From Cyanodermella asteris (taxonomy: Eukaryota > Ascomycota > Lecanoromycetes > Ostropales > Stictidaceae), in assembly GCA_900618795.1 (NCBI GenBank), contig UYJD01000002.1, forward strand, positions 2,230,926-2,294,925: a DNA stretch of 64,000 nucleotides. Reading direction: 5' to 3'. Position 1 is the first letter of the stretch; the number at the start of each line of letters is the position of its first letter. Below the pieces are notes generated by a model, which did not search any database, was not told the origin of the DNA, and saw nothing but the letters and a program-made list of their open reading frames with translations. Below are positions 1 to 11,093 of the stretch, one piece after another. A program made the translations under genes and the position numbers.

Positions 1-1149
<1,149 letters not shown>

Positions 1150-4100
1150 ATGAAGCAGATGGTTTACTTTCCCCACGCAAACTTGCGCGAAGTGCCAATC
1201 TGCATCAGATCGAGTTTCTGATTGGATAGACCATGACCGACATAGCGGAGCATAACGTGAGGAAAAGGCGGTAAAAGAACAATGCGAGCCCCCAGCAGCA
1301 GGACCATGTTCTTCTACAGGAGAGAAGCTGAGTTCAAGACAACAGGCTCCGCGCCCTCTGCTAGCGAGAAGATCACTGAATGGATGCCCGCCTCCTACTG
1401 CGCCAGGTTCTAGCGAGGAATTGTTTGGACGGACAACATGCCTGCTTCTCCGCATCTCGTTTCTGCAGGCTGACCCAGGCACTCTGAGAGGTCCAGCAAA
1501 ACGTTGCTGCATCGGAAGTAACAATCAGCTAAATTCTGACTCTGAACTTGCGAGGCTGGTAAGAAGCGGGGCGAGATGCCGGAGTCGCGGGAATATGCAT
1601 GTCTGCACGCCATATTGGCAGCCTCGATGCCTAGCTCCGCTGCAGCTGTTCGATCTTGGGCGACCGCAAGCCATCGTTGAAGATCCGTCACAAGACATTC
1701 TTGACCGTTCTTTAGTCTGTGACTACCAAGATGCACGAAAGGTGTGGTAGCCAGCCAAAAGCGATTGTGATTGGCATTTGACGGGGCAGATTGGAGGTGT
1801 GTGGAAATGCGGTACAAGATCGTTGGTACGTCGTGCAGCAAAAACTCTGTCGTGTTGGTGATAGTTTGATCGAGGTCCCACACGTCGACATGCTGCTCGA
1901 GGCAGGTAGAACCAATAGATCGAAGAGGTACAGGTTTTCGTGTGAACTTCTTTCGGCCCATTGTGCGCCCTAGAGCTTCTCGTGAAGTATCGACTCGAGG
2001 TCATTGTGAAGATTGACGTGTGTTGTAGTTTCTGCTAAAAGCATCGCTTCGCGTGGCCACAAGGCCAGCCGTGCCGGAAATTAGAATTACGTGTTTCCCT
2101 CACAACCTTTGTCACTCATGGCCCAAATCGTCTGCTCGTCGGCGAGATGATGCGCGACAGATGCGAGTACTTCCTGCAGTCTCGTCCCAACATTCAACAC
2201 GGCCGCCGGAAGCGCGCTCGTGGAAATCGATAGGCTCACGGCCGTTGCTCTCCTGCCACAGTTCTTACCGCGTTCGGTTCCTGCTGTTGCTTGTCCAGTC
2301 GTCCACACCTTTCTCGTGTGCATTATCTTCCCCCCGGCAGCCTGTCTCAGCGTTTGGCCAGATCAAGAGGACGGTCTCCGGAGCATGTCGACAGGCAAAC
2401 GGTTTGCAAACGGACAGGGTATACCCCGGAGCTTTATTCAAGTTACAGCACTCTTATGTATATCACGCTTCTACCGTTACCATAAATATGTCTGCACCAT
2501 GCTCGTATCGCGCTCGTGCCCCCCCGGTCGAAAGTGGGGAAAAGAGCAAGGGCAAAGTGCAGGGATGTCGCGACCATTACTGTGGGGATCTAAAGAGCAG
2601 ACACTTCCTGCACAACTGGTGAGAAAAGTTGTTCACCGCAAGCGTGCTGGCGGTGATTATTATTATTGTCTTCGCAACGAATCGTTCGCTGCGATTGCCG
2701 CTCGTCGCCGTTCACTTTTCGAACCCGAGACATCCGGGCGGAACCATAACCTGTCGCTCGGCGAGTCGGTCGGTGCCAAGGGGGTCTTGGCTCATCGCGT
2801 TTGACTTTGATCGTACAGTCGTTAATGAAAGTTTTCAACAGACTTCTCTTCGGCTCCAGCGCAAGGCACCCTTTACCTTGGTTCAGGAGAACATATTACA
2901 GTACTTTGCATAAGTTTTGTGTTGTTCGTTGCTGACCTAACATGCTACCGACCCGATCGTCTGGCGTGCAGAGATCGATCGCGAGAAGGCATAAAGTTGG
3001 GCTCGACGGTGGGCCTGCTAGCCTGGACCTGTCTGTACCAATCTCAGCAAGCCCGTGCGTGCGTCTAGAGAAGTCATTGACCGGTTGTGGTTGTTCATGT
3101 ATGTACGGTTGTGGGTGCGTCGAAAGGTGAGCAGCCTGTGGCCGCCAAAGTGAGACACTCCGGCTATGTATTGCCTTGTGCCCTTACTGCTGCCACCATT
3201 GGAACATGCCTAGACACCCGAGGTCAGCGGGCGATGGCAGCGCCCTGGCTGAGGCTGGCCTCCTCTGTTGGCCCTTTCCGGGGTCTCCTCGAACGTGGAC
3301 AATTCGTTTCCATGATAGGGGCGCCATGTTCCTACGTCGACAGCGGCCAAGGTGCAAACATGTCAGCCTCCTTCGCTACGGGAGGGTACGCGACTCGTCG
3401 GGCCAATAATTCATCATGTGAAGTCATTTCAGCAGCCGACGCACGGGAGCTTGGGCGGTACAGTACCACCGTTCCATTCCAGATTGCTTTCATAGCGCAC
3501 AGTCTGGACTAGGCCTAGCCTGGACAGACCGAATGAGATCGACTGCACGCCCGTCATAATGCTGAGTGGCAGCGCCTACGGGCCGCCATGGCTGGCTGTA
3601 CGTACCGTGCAGCTGTCAAGCATTTTGTCATGGAGGCGACGCGGCGCTAGCAGGGATGCTGGCGTCAAGTCTAGAGCTGCCCGAGCTGCCCTGAGGTCGT
3701 AGTTTCGGCCGCACTTCGGATCGGGCCTTCGGCGGCGGACAAAGCTCGTGGATCAGAAGCTGTTCCTGACGATCAAGCCCGGGGGGACGAAGGGACGAAC
3801 CGTCGGGGGATCGCATGTGTGTACATACACGTGAGAGCATCGCATCGCGTCGCATCGTCACTTTGTTTGCCTCGCTTCGCTTCGCGTTTATACTTGTCGT
3901 ACCTGCCCGAAACTTCTTCCTCTAAAGTCCAGAGTCAGATACTGTAGAACGTGTACGCCGATTGTGGAAAGCGGGCGTCGACTCGGCCCATCGACGCTTT
4001 GACCGTGACAGTCCTCGAATGCTTCCCTTCTCCATGTACTATTTTGTTCTGCTCCTCGCCAGCCATCATACGACTGCGAATTATTATCGGACGAAAAGCA

Positions 4101-5614
4101 CAGCGTTCGCCGGTGCGTGGCGTGCCATTAACCGCATTTGAGACTTCTTGCTCGTAGTGTCATGCAGGATGACCTCCACGCTTTGACTTTTCCGCACAAG
4201 ACATACTGTAACACGCTTCCTTTGACCATCGGGTCCTTCGATGCATTGCGTTGACGCACTCGGATGCCTCGCATGCCCTGCAACCATGCGCTGTCCAGCT
4301 TACGCTATGGAGCTATCTGCATCCTGCTTTTGCTTCTTCAGTGCTTGCCTCAAGACTGTTTGGCCACTTTGTCAGCTTAGCAGCTTACACATCTCCACAC
4401 TCAGACCGTGATTGATCGCGATTCGTCGGGCAGACTGTCTTGGACCTGGGACTTCCTAGTCACCATCGACGTGGTACGTGAAGTACGTGGAAATGTACCC
4501 ACCCCTGAGCACAGTCTGCACCATCCAGCCATCTCGACGGTCGCTGCTTTCGCTAATCGTAGTGATCGACATATACTTGATCTCGACACGAGCGGTAGCT
4601 TGAAAGTCGCCTGTACTGCATTGCCGTACCACGGCCAGCCGTCGACTGCAGCGGCTCGCAATAATGCGGTTGAGTCGAGCCGTGGCCATCAGGAAATAGC
4701 CGCCCAATTTTTCAATGTCTCACCTGGACGACGACTCGCTGTCCGCGGTAGACATGCGCAGGTACTTCCATACCGAGGCGAGAGACACCCGTCTTACCAC
4801 CACGTTGCGACCGTTGAGTACTGCAGTGTTACTGTGCTCGAGATGAGTCCGTACAGCGGAGTTGCTTCGAGGATGTTTCCAGGCTAGAAGCCGCAAGGAT
4901 GGACGACATGCGCCTTGTAGAACCACTCGACAGATTTCGAATTTCCACAGATGCCCGAACCACCACCAAGCCACCGCTTGGAAGGCCAGAAGAGGCATGT
5001 TTATTCGAGGGTAGCCCGGCTTGTCTAGCCTGCAGTCGAGCCATGTGGGGGGCTTTTGCTGCACGTCCGCCTGCTGGAGGAAGGTTTTTGGAACGTCGGC
5101 TTGAAGCTCCTTTCTTCCGTCGACTTGATTTCTTACGCTTTCCCCTACTCGGCAATTGGAGCTTACCATGGCTGACGACTGCAGCTAGACCTCCTGTCCG
5201 CTGATGAGGCTCCGGCCGTATGATTCCTCGACTTCATTTCGCCAACCTCTAGTGCATTTGGGACCTTCGCGATCGGGCTCCAGCCTTCTGCTCAGGCCGT
5301 TTCTGTACACAGGGTCCCTTCTGCAGTCCATACATGCCTGTCGGTATCAAGTCCTGGTCTCGACCAAGCTCCCTAGGCGTCCTATACCATCGGCGTCTGG
5401 ATGCTTCGCGATCTAGCCGGACCCGTGGTTTGCAACTGAGCACTGGCGGACGATCGAGCTCTCTGTGTAGTCTGGTCTAGCAGCCCTTGTCAGTATCGTT
5501 GGCTTCAGCATGTTATATTAGAGCTCTTCTCCTCCCCTTCCTGGATGTTGTTTTCCCCTTCACCCCTCCAAGTCATTCGCTCCAGACCGCCGTCAATCGT
5601 TCGAAACGGTCATC
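1150..5614. other. Gene-poor 4.5-kb stretch
   Basis: No reading frame here has recognisable domains. Short ORFs occur on both strands but overlap one another and have no family resemblance. The most protein-like pieces lie on the minus strand: an ATG-started 183-codon frame at 1410-1961 (it contains WDLDQTITN and NRFWLATTPF) and an open stretch at about 2087-2323. I could not link them by credible splice sites, so a decayed gene is only a possibility. A GCATC/GCGTC simple repeat lies near 3836-3858. The last 100 bases are CT-rich with TATATTA near 5514, which fits the promoter and leader of the next gene. Confidence 0.5.
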
Positions 5615-7018
5615 ATGAAGGCATTCACTTCACTTCTCCTCGCCGCCGTGGCTGTCCAGGCCAGCGTTGTCCCCCGTGACGATGGCAGCTCCCCCAACTT
5701 TGCTTCCATCACCGCCCAGCCCCAGCCGAGCGTGACCGGTCCCACTACCGGGGCTGCTATTCAGACCAACACACTCAACGCTGTGCAGGCTTCCAGCACC
5801 GGTGCCGCCGCTGCGACTGGCACCAGCAACTCGAAGCGTACCATCTGCTGGTGCTTCGGCGACTGGTGCTTCGGATTCTGCCCTCCCAAGTCGAACCCCC
5901 CACCGCCGCCTTCTGCTCCGACTACCACTGCTCCGCCGACCACCACCGCACAGGCTACCACTGCCCAGCCAACTGCTTCCGTTTTCACCACCCCAGCAAC
6001 TTGCACCCCGACATCCTACACCCCCTACTACCCTGCTACCTCGACAGTGACCCCCAAAAACACAGGCACCGTTTCTTCTGCCTCATCATGCCCTACGCAG
6101 CCCGAGGCCGGAACCTACTGCGGATTCATCAACCCTGAGGATCCCTGCGCTCCTCAGCCCGACGGCTACGGCCCCGTCTCGAACCCGGACACTCCGGATG
6201 CTTTCAAGACCAACCCCCAGTGGGCTCAGCTCGCCAACGCTGCCGTTGCCCCTGCTGGCTACGATCGCGTCTTCACCAATCTGAACGGCTCCGTCTCCGC
6301 CCCCAACTACCTCGGCCTGACTACCCTGAAGAGTTACGACGTCAACGCCTGCGCCTCCAAGTGCGAGTGCACTCAGGGCTGCTCGTCCTTCAACCTGTAC
6401 ATCGAGCGTGACCCGTCCCTGAACCCGACCAACAACGACAACAACAACCCGACTGTCTGGGGCACCTACTGCCCCAACCCGGCATCCATGACCAGCTTCA
6501 AGTGCACGCTCTGGGGCGGCCCCATTTCCGCCAAGGACGCGACCAACTACGGCCAGAACCGCGAGGGCTTCCAGGTCGTCATCGCCGGCAGCAACGGCTA
6601 CACCCTGCAGCCCACCTCGCCCAAGACCCCTCCCAGCCAGCCGCAGCCCGGCTGGGGTAACCCCCACCACTGCGGCGGCGGCGGAATCGACGGCAGCAAG
6701 CACCACATGGGCGGCCACTTCTTCCCCGGTCCCTTTGACGTCCGCATATGTGTTGCTTTCGCCGAGGCTCAGACCAAGAAGAACAGGGACGCTTGCGCTC
6801 CTGGCGGAAGCTACGACGCCTGCAACTTCTGGAACGCGTACGCCCTGAAGAGGAACGGCCAATACTACGGTATGTTCTGTGCTCTGTTCACCGACAAGCC
6901 GGACAATCCCGAGGGCATCTTCACCGGTGGCTTCTCGGTTGGCTTCCAGTGGGATGTCGACTGGTCGTGGTCCCAGTACAAGGACTCCGCCAGCTGGGAC
7001 TTTGGTATCAAGAACTAA
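5615..7018 (+). CDS. Secreted Cys-rich protein with Pro/Thr linker
   Basis: A 467-residue single-exon protein with a clear signal peptide (MKAFTSLLLAAVAVQA, likely cut near residue 16). A Ser/Ala/Thr-rich segment follows, ending at a dibasic KR (74-75) that resembles a Kex2 site. Next come an unusual cysteine/aromatic motif TICWCFGDWCFGFCPP (76-91) and a Pro/Thr-rich linker (about 90-135), probably heavily O-mannosylated. The C-terminal 310 residues form an extracellular domain with many cysteines, including CASKCECTQGCSSFNLYIERD, reminiscent of the PAN/Apple-like regions in uncharacterised fungal secreted proteins. The end, SVGFQWDVDWSWSQYKD, is rich in tryptophan. Third codon positions are overwhelmingly C, unlike most neighbours, which suggests high expression. 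I recognise the type (fungal secreted hypothetical protein) but not a function; a cell-wall or host-contact role is inference. Confidence 0.85.
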   Translation: MKAFTSLLLAAVAVQASVVPRDDGSSPNFASITAQPQPSVTGPTTGAAIQTNTLNAVQASSTGAAAATGTSNSKRTICWCFGDWCFGFCPPKSNPPPPPSAPTTTAPPTTTAQATTAQPTASVFTTPATCTPTSYTPYYPATSTVTPKNTGTVSSASSCPTQPEAGTYCGFINPEDPCAPQPDGYGPVSNPDTPDAFKTNPQWAQLANAAVAPAGYDRVFTNLNGSVSAPNYLGLTTLKSYDVNACASKCECTQGCSSFNLYIERDPSLNPTNNDNNNPTVWGTYCPNPASMTSFKCTLWGGPISAKDATNYGQNREGFQVVIAGSNGYTLQPTSPKTPPSQPQPGWGNPHHCGGGGIDGSKHHMGGHFFPGPFDVRICVAFAEAQTKKNRDACAPGGSYDACNFWNAYALKRNGQYYGMFCALFTDKPDNPEGIFTGGFSVGFQWDVDWSWSQYKDSASWDFGIKN

Positions 7019-8004
7019 GTGTCGGGCCGGAGTGTGATTCAATGATGGTGATGTTGTGGAGGGAACGAGCTTGAGAGAACTTGCATTTTCTGCGCGGTGT
7101 GGAACTCGTGCGGTATGACTATCCTTTTGATAGATTTCTTTAACTCAAATATAGAATTTCGATGCCCAACCACATGTACTCTTCAATAGGTGCTTCTGAT
7201 GTGTTGCAGGTCAACGGTGCTAAAATCAATTGCCGCCGGTGGCACTCAACGGTTCCACGGCACAAACCTGGCAGTTAGTTCCGCAGCCCGAGCCCAAACT
7301 AGCCGGCCAAAATTTCGAAAGGTTGAAAGGAGGCGCGGTGACACAGTGTTTGAGGCAAACGCAGACTGTAGAATAGCTCTGCAGCTACGTATTCATGTCT
7401 GTTGCGTTGATCCCGGGCCGAGTTTGCAGTACGACTCGACGTCCGAGCCGCTTTCCGAAGTATTTTCTGGATGTCTAGCAAAGTACGTGCGGGGGCGTAC
7501 TCACCTACACACCTGCGCAAATACCTCCCAGTCTACTCGCCCAAATGTTCACATAGGTGTGTTTGCAAGGACTTCTTCCGGTTCATTCCCGAGTACGCGA
7601 GCAGCTACGTGAGCAGCCAGTCACCGACATGGCTCGGTACCCATTTGAGTACCAACGGGAGTGCTTTTGCACACACTGAGATGCCAACATCGAGCGACAC
7701 CCCTATGGCTATTGACGGGATGACTCCTCAAGGTAGGATACCTAGCCTGGGCACGGAAGTTACAGCACACGCGGCATCGGTCACGCATGTGCTATCCGGG
7801 CAAACGTGAAAGCAGCTCCGTCAGGCGCACAGCCTACTATTGACAACATTGCGTCGCGGGTCTGACTCATGCTGTTCCATTGGGGCACGCGTTGCATTGG
7901 AACCGCAGTTGGAATCACAGTTGAGCCGTCATTGAATGTTTGTCGCGCTGCAAAAATTCTTGCAAAGCGATCTTTACTTGCTGCTGACCTCTTCATCCTT
8001 CACA
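7019..8004. other. Intergenic, nothing recognised
   Basis: Between the secreted protein and the caspase-like gene. The few short ORFs (for example at 7190-7612 and 7471-7809) have no domain resemblance and overlap in different frames. I see no RNA gene or repeat here; the promoter elements of the next gene start after 8004. Confidence 0.5.
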
Positions 8005-8096
8005 ATCCGCGTTGATGCATATGAAAGGCATTTGCGCCAACACACCAACAACTCATGATTCGCGTCGATGACCGAGGAAAGCGTTGGCGCCAACAC
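8005..8096. repeat. Tandem 39-nt imperfect direct repeat
   Basis: Two 39-nt copies, 8005-8043 and 8058-8096, lie 14 nt apart. Both begin ATYCGCGTYGATG and both end GCGCCAACAC; hand alignment gives 28 of 39 identical positions. The second copy contains the perfect palindrome GTTGGCGCCAAC (8083-8094). They sit just upstream of a TATA box, so a duplicated regulatory element for the caspase-like gene is a reasonable inference. Confidence 0.6.
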
Positions 8097-8123
8097 GTCA
8101 ATCAAGGCTAAGAGCAATTCCAC

Positions 8124-8130
8124 TATAAAA
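8124..8130 (+). promoter_or_regulatory. TATA box (TATAAAA)
   Basis: A TATAAAA element in the context CCACTATAAAAGTCG, about 250 bp upstream of the caspase-like start codon. It lies 28 bp downstream of the tandem repeat and is followed by a leader containing a likely intron, so transcription probably starts near 8155-8170. Confidence 0.55.
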
Positions 8131-8254
8131 GTCGTTTGATCGATTCAGCTCTCCTCCTCAAGCATCTCCGCAATCGAGCTGTACCCGTGGTTAGCTCAGC
8201 ATTGCACGTCCGACAAACGAAGAACAAGGTCTGGAGCGATACCCTCGTCGCAAA

Positions 8255-8332
8255 GTAAATGATTCCATAGTTGCCGCATTTTCGAGAGTGTTTGTGAGCG
8301 ATAGTTCGATGATACTAACTTCGGTACGATAG
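8255..8332 (+). other. Probable 5'-leader intron
   Basis: The segment starts with the donor GTAAAT, contains a perfect TACTAAC branch sequence at about 8313-8319 and ends in CGATAG: a 78-nt intron in the untranslated leader, 49 nt before the ATG of the caspase-like gene. This is inferred from the splice signals only. Confidence 0.6.
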
Positions 8333-8381
8333 CAACAGAAACGCACCGAACGCAAGCAAAAGGAACTTCAGCTTACGAATC

Positions 8382-10493
8382 ATGTCTTCGTCCCGAGCTG
8401 TTTTCCCACACCAGCTTCCCCCTCGCGTGGAGCCTTATGAGGCTGGTGGCCAGAACCGTACCGACATTTTCCAGCATACTACCCTTGGTGGCAAAGCTTT
8501 CGTCTCGAGGTGCCCGATTCCTGACATCAAGAACAACACCAGGATTGTCGCTGTGTGTGGGATCGCTGACGATCAGGCCAGCTACACAGTGCAGCCTAAA
8601 ACGTCAAAGGACACAAAGGGCGCGACTATGTACAAAGATTGGGGCTGGGCAAAGCAAGACGAGGATGGTTGGTTCTTTTCAGATTTCTTTCTCATGTACC
8701 ATCTGCTCCGTGGCGCCAAGGGCAAACAGGTATGGCTCGCTTGCGTCGAGCCAGCCAAACTTGTCCAAAGATATGGTAATTACCATCATGGGCAGCCCGG
8801 TAATGTCAAGTGGGAGGACGATGGCAAGCCTTCTCCAGGTCTCCCTGCCGACCGCCGAGTGGTTCTCAGTAAGGAGCTGCTTCCGCAGGTTGCCGAAGTC
8901 GCCGTCGTGGAGCCGTCTCAGCTCAAGAGCCGATTCCTTGACGAAGTAAAGAATGCGCACGATCAAGCGTTGAAAGATGGCTCTGACCTGCTGATTCTGA
9001 TGATGAGTCACGGAGAACAGATGAGCAGTGCTATCCAACTTGGAAAGAGAGATGACCAAATATGGCTGCGCCCCACGGAATTGTATCCTTACATCACCAC
9101 TAGCGGGCAGAGAGCCGTGCCGGTAACAATCATGTCGACATCCTGCTATGCAGGGCGGTGGGCAGTTACGAAGCCCGGTACTAACAAGCTCAATGTGACC
9201 GCTTTGCTGGCGTCGAATCATGGGATACAGTCCAACTACCATGTAGCTGCCCCTGTGAGCGGTTCGCTTAGTGGCGGTCACTTTACGACCGCAGTAACAA
9301 AAGCACTGGCGCGTTGCGAAATCTCAGGCTTAACTGATGAAGATCTCGAGGAGTCTGATGAGCAAGAGAAGCACGAGTCCGGTCAGGAGGAGCAGGGAAC
9401 GACATTTGCCGCTCTTGTCACCCTTGTCGACAACATTTGTCAACAGGAAGTGGCCCTTCATACGCTTCTTGATAATCAATTCTCGTTTGCTGCGCAAGAC
9501 GACGAGTGGGAACAGCATTACGGGAAGCGGACGGGAATGCCGATGACTGGTTTCGCCAAACGCTGGGAAGCTTTACCGAAGGCGCCTATGCCAACGGTCA
9601 CGCCAACTGACTTGCAAACGAGTCGCACTGGGGGTATCAGACGCCCAGAGTTCCCTGTCGGTACCAAGGAGGCGTGGGTCGCTTACAAGTGCAGGCAATA
9701 CTTCGCCACCAATCCCGGACCTGACGAGCTTCTGAGCAACCACTTCCCGCACAATAACATCAGAGCTTGGTGGTCGGGTGCACCCAGACACAAGCCCGAG
9801 ATACTGCCGATGATTGAAGCCTGTGTTGACGAGCGCATACGGCTGACAGATGCTGCGAACCGCTGGGTCAGACACTTGAAGATTGAGCAACCTCCGTGCG
9901 AGGATTTCATCAACATCAGAGCCAACATCATTGCCCTCACCCCCGAACAGGGCGGCCGTTACGACGCAATCTTCGACATGTGGGAACATTGGCAGATTTT
10001 TGAGCAACCTTGCCGCACACTGATGCGTTTCTACCCCAAGCCTCTTGAGTATATCACTCTGGCGGCAACGTATGCCGGCTGGACCGAGGAACGGATGAGG
10101 ACGGAGCTCGCGGCGTGTTTCCTGAACCAGAGTGCCGAAAGCGAGTCGGCTACCGGCGTGCCTCTCGTTCCAGGAGTTCGACGCGACGTCGAGGCAGCTC
10201 TTGTCCTGAAAGCAACGGCCTGGGACAGACTGAGACAAGGTCTCACGGACTTTGCTCAGTCAACCAAGAAGCGGATGCGCGCTCAGTCGTCGGCTTCTGT
10301 CCAGTCAATGTCGCCGACGAAATCAATGTCGCCTCGCAAATCTTTTGCTTCGCTCCGAGGCTCATCGCCCGCAAAGCCCGGCTCGTCGTGTCCGGATCTG
10401 ACGCCGCGAAAGTCGAACGCCTCCCTCCGCAGCACTTCTCCGGTGAAGAAGATTCGGAAGATGGCATCCGGCCTGCTTTCGTTTGGACGCTGA
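8382..10493 (+). CDS. Caspase-like (clan CD) fungal protein
   Basis: A 703-residue single-exon protein of an uncharacterised fungal type with a caspase-like catalytic signature. A hydrophobic strand LLILMMSHGEQ carries the candidate catalytic histidine (H210), and a second strand, VTIMSTSCYAGRW, carries the candidate cysteine (C255). This is the H-G / C-x-G order seen in caspases, metacaspases, clostripains and legumains. Upstream, WFFSDFFLMYHLLRG (about 97-111) and WLACVEPAKLVQRYGNY form a conserved-looking N-terminal region. Residues 320-340 are Glu-rich. The rest (about 400-630) has no domain I recognise, and the tail (about 640-703) is Ser/Pro/Lys-rich with repeated SP[TR]KS units. It is not a canonical metacaspase: it lacks the D-C-C-H-S-G cysteine motif. 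Proteolytic activity and any cell-death role are inference from the motif. Confidence 0.75.
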   Translation: MSSSRAVFPHQLPPRVEPYEAGGQNRTDIFQHTTLGGKAFVSRCPIPDIKNNTRIVAVCGIADDQASYTVQPKTSKDTKGATMYKDWGWAKQDEDGWFFSDFFLMYHLLRGAKGKQVWLACVEPAKLVQRYGNYHHGQPGNVKWEDDGKPSPGLPADRRVVLSKELLPQVAEVAVVEPSQLKSRFLDEVKNAHDQALKDGSDLLILMMSHGEQMSSAIQLGKRDDQIWLRPTELYPYITTSGQRAVPVTIMSTSCYAGRWAVTKPGTNKLNVTALLASNHGIQSNYHVAAPVSGSLSGGHFTTAVTKALARCEISGLTDEDLEESDEQEKHESGQEEQGTTFAALVTLVDNICQQEVALHTLLDNQFSFAAQDDEWEQHYGKRTGMPMTGFAKRWEALPKAPMPTVTPTDLQTSRTGGIRRPEFPVGTKEAWVAYKCRQYFATNPGPDELLSNHFPHNNIRAWWSGAPRHKPEILPMIEACVDERIRLTDAANRWVRHLKIEQPPCEDFINIRANIIALTPEQGGRYDAIFDMWEHWQIFEQPCRTLMRFYPKPLEYITLAATYAGWTEERMRTELAACFLNQSAESESATGVPLVPGVRRDVEAALVLKATAWDRLRQGLTDFAQSTKKRMRAQSSASVQSMSPTKSMSPRKSFASLRGSSPAKPGSSCPDLTPRKSNASLRSTSPVKKIRKMASGLLSFGR

Positions 10494-11093
10494 TGAAGCG
10501 ACCGGCATTCCGTCTCGTCTGGCTCAGAGGATTACTTTCAGCAGGGCGTGGAGACTCTGCAACTTGCGGCGATCCTCAAGGGACCCGCGTATATCGCGTT
10601 TGGGGATCAGGTCGTGCATTATGCTTTTTCTTTTGTGTTTCAAGGTTGCTGAGGGTATTGCGGATAGAATGATGTTGATGCAAACAGAATAATTACGATG
10701 CGAATAGAATCACATTGATGCCAAAGATACATGATTGGGCCTGTTCCTTAGATGCCTGCTTTGGCGCCGGCCTCCTAAGCGGCCGCTGAAAGCTAGGCCA
10801 CTTCGCTGGCCGGCAGCTGGAATGCAGGGCACTTTAGCTGCCTTGAAATAGCTGACATCCCAGGCGGCTAAGGCTGTATAGCTGAGGCTGTACTGGTGGT
10901 CTCAAACGAGGCGATATACGTGGTTGACTACCTCTCTAGATTGGCCAGCTTCGCCATATAGACTAATCTACGGCTTGACATACATACGTGCTCTTGCCTC
11001 TGTTTTCGACAGAATTCATAGCATGGGAGTCCACCTGCAGTACTCCAGCCCTCAAGCCGCAACATCAATCGGTAATTCGAACGCGGACCGTCT
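10494..11093. other. Intergenic, nothing recognised
   Basis: About 600 bp between the caspase-like gene and the broken F-box gene. It has short repeated words (GATGTTGATGC / CATTGATGCC near 10670-10725, GCTGAGGCTGTA near 10871-10895) but no coding frame or RNA gene I can support. Confidence 0.4.

Noticed and set aside
6086-7042. 318-codon minus-strand ORF opposite the secreted protein
   Set aside because: Explained by the strong C-ending codon bias of the plus-strand gene, which removes stops on the other strand; no protein-like features.
8185-8240. tRNA-like words (GTGGTTAGCTCAG)
   Set aside because: Resembles an A box, but no acceptor stem, anticodon arm or B box can be formed; it lies in the leader of the caspase-like gene.
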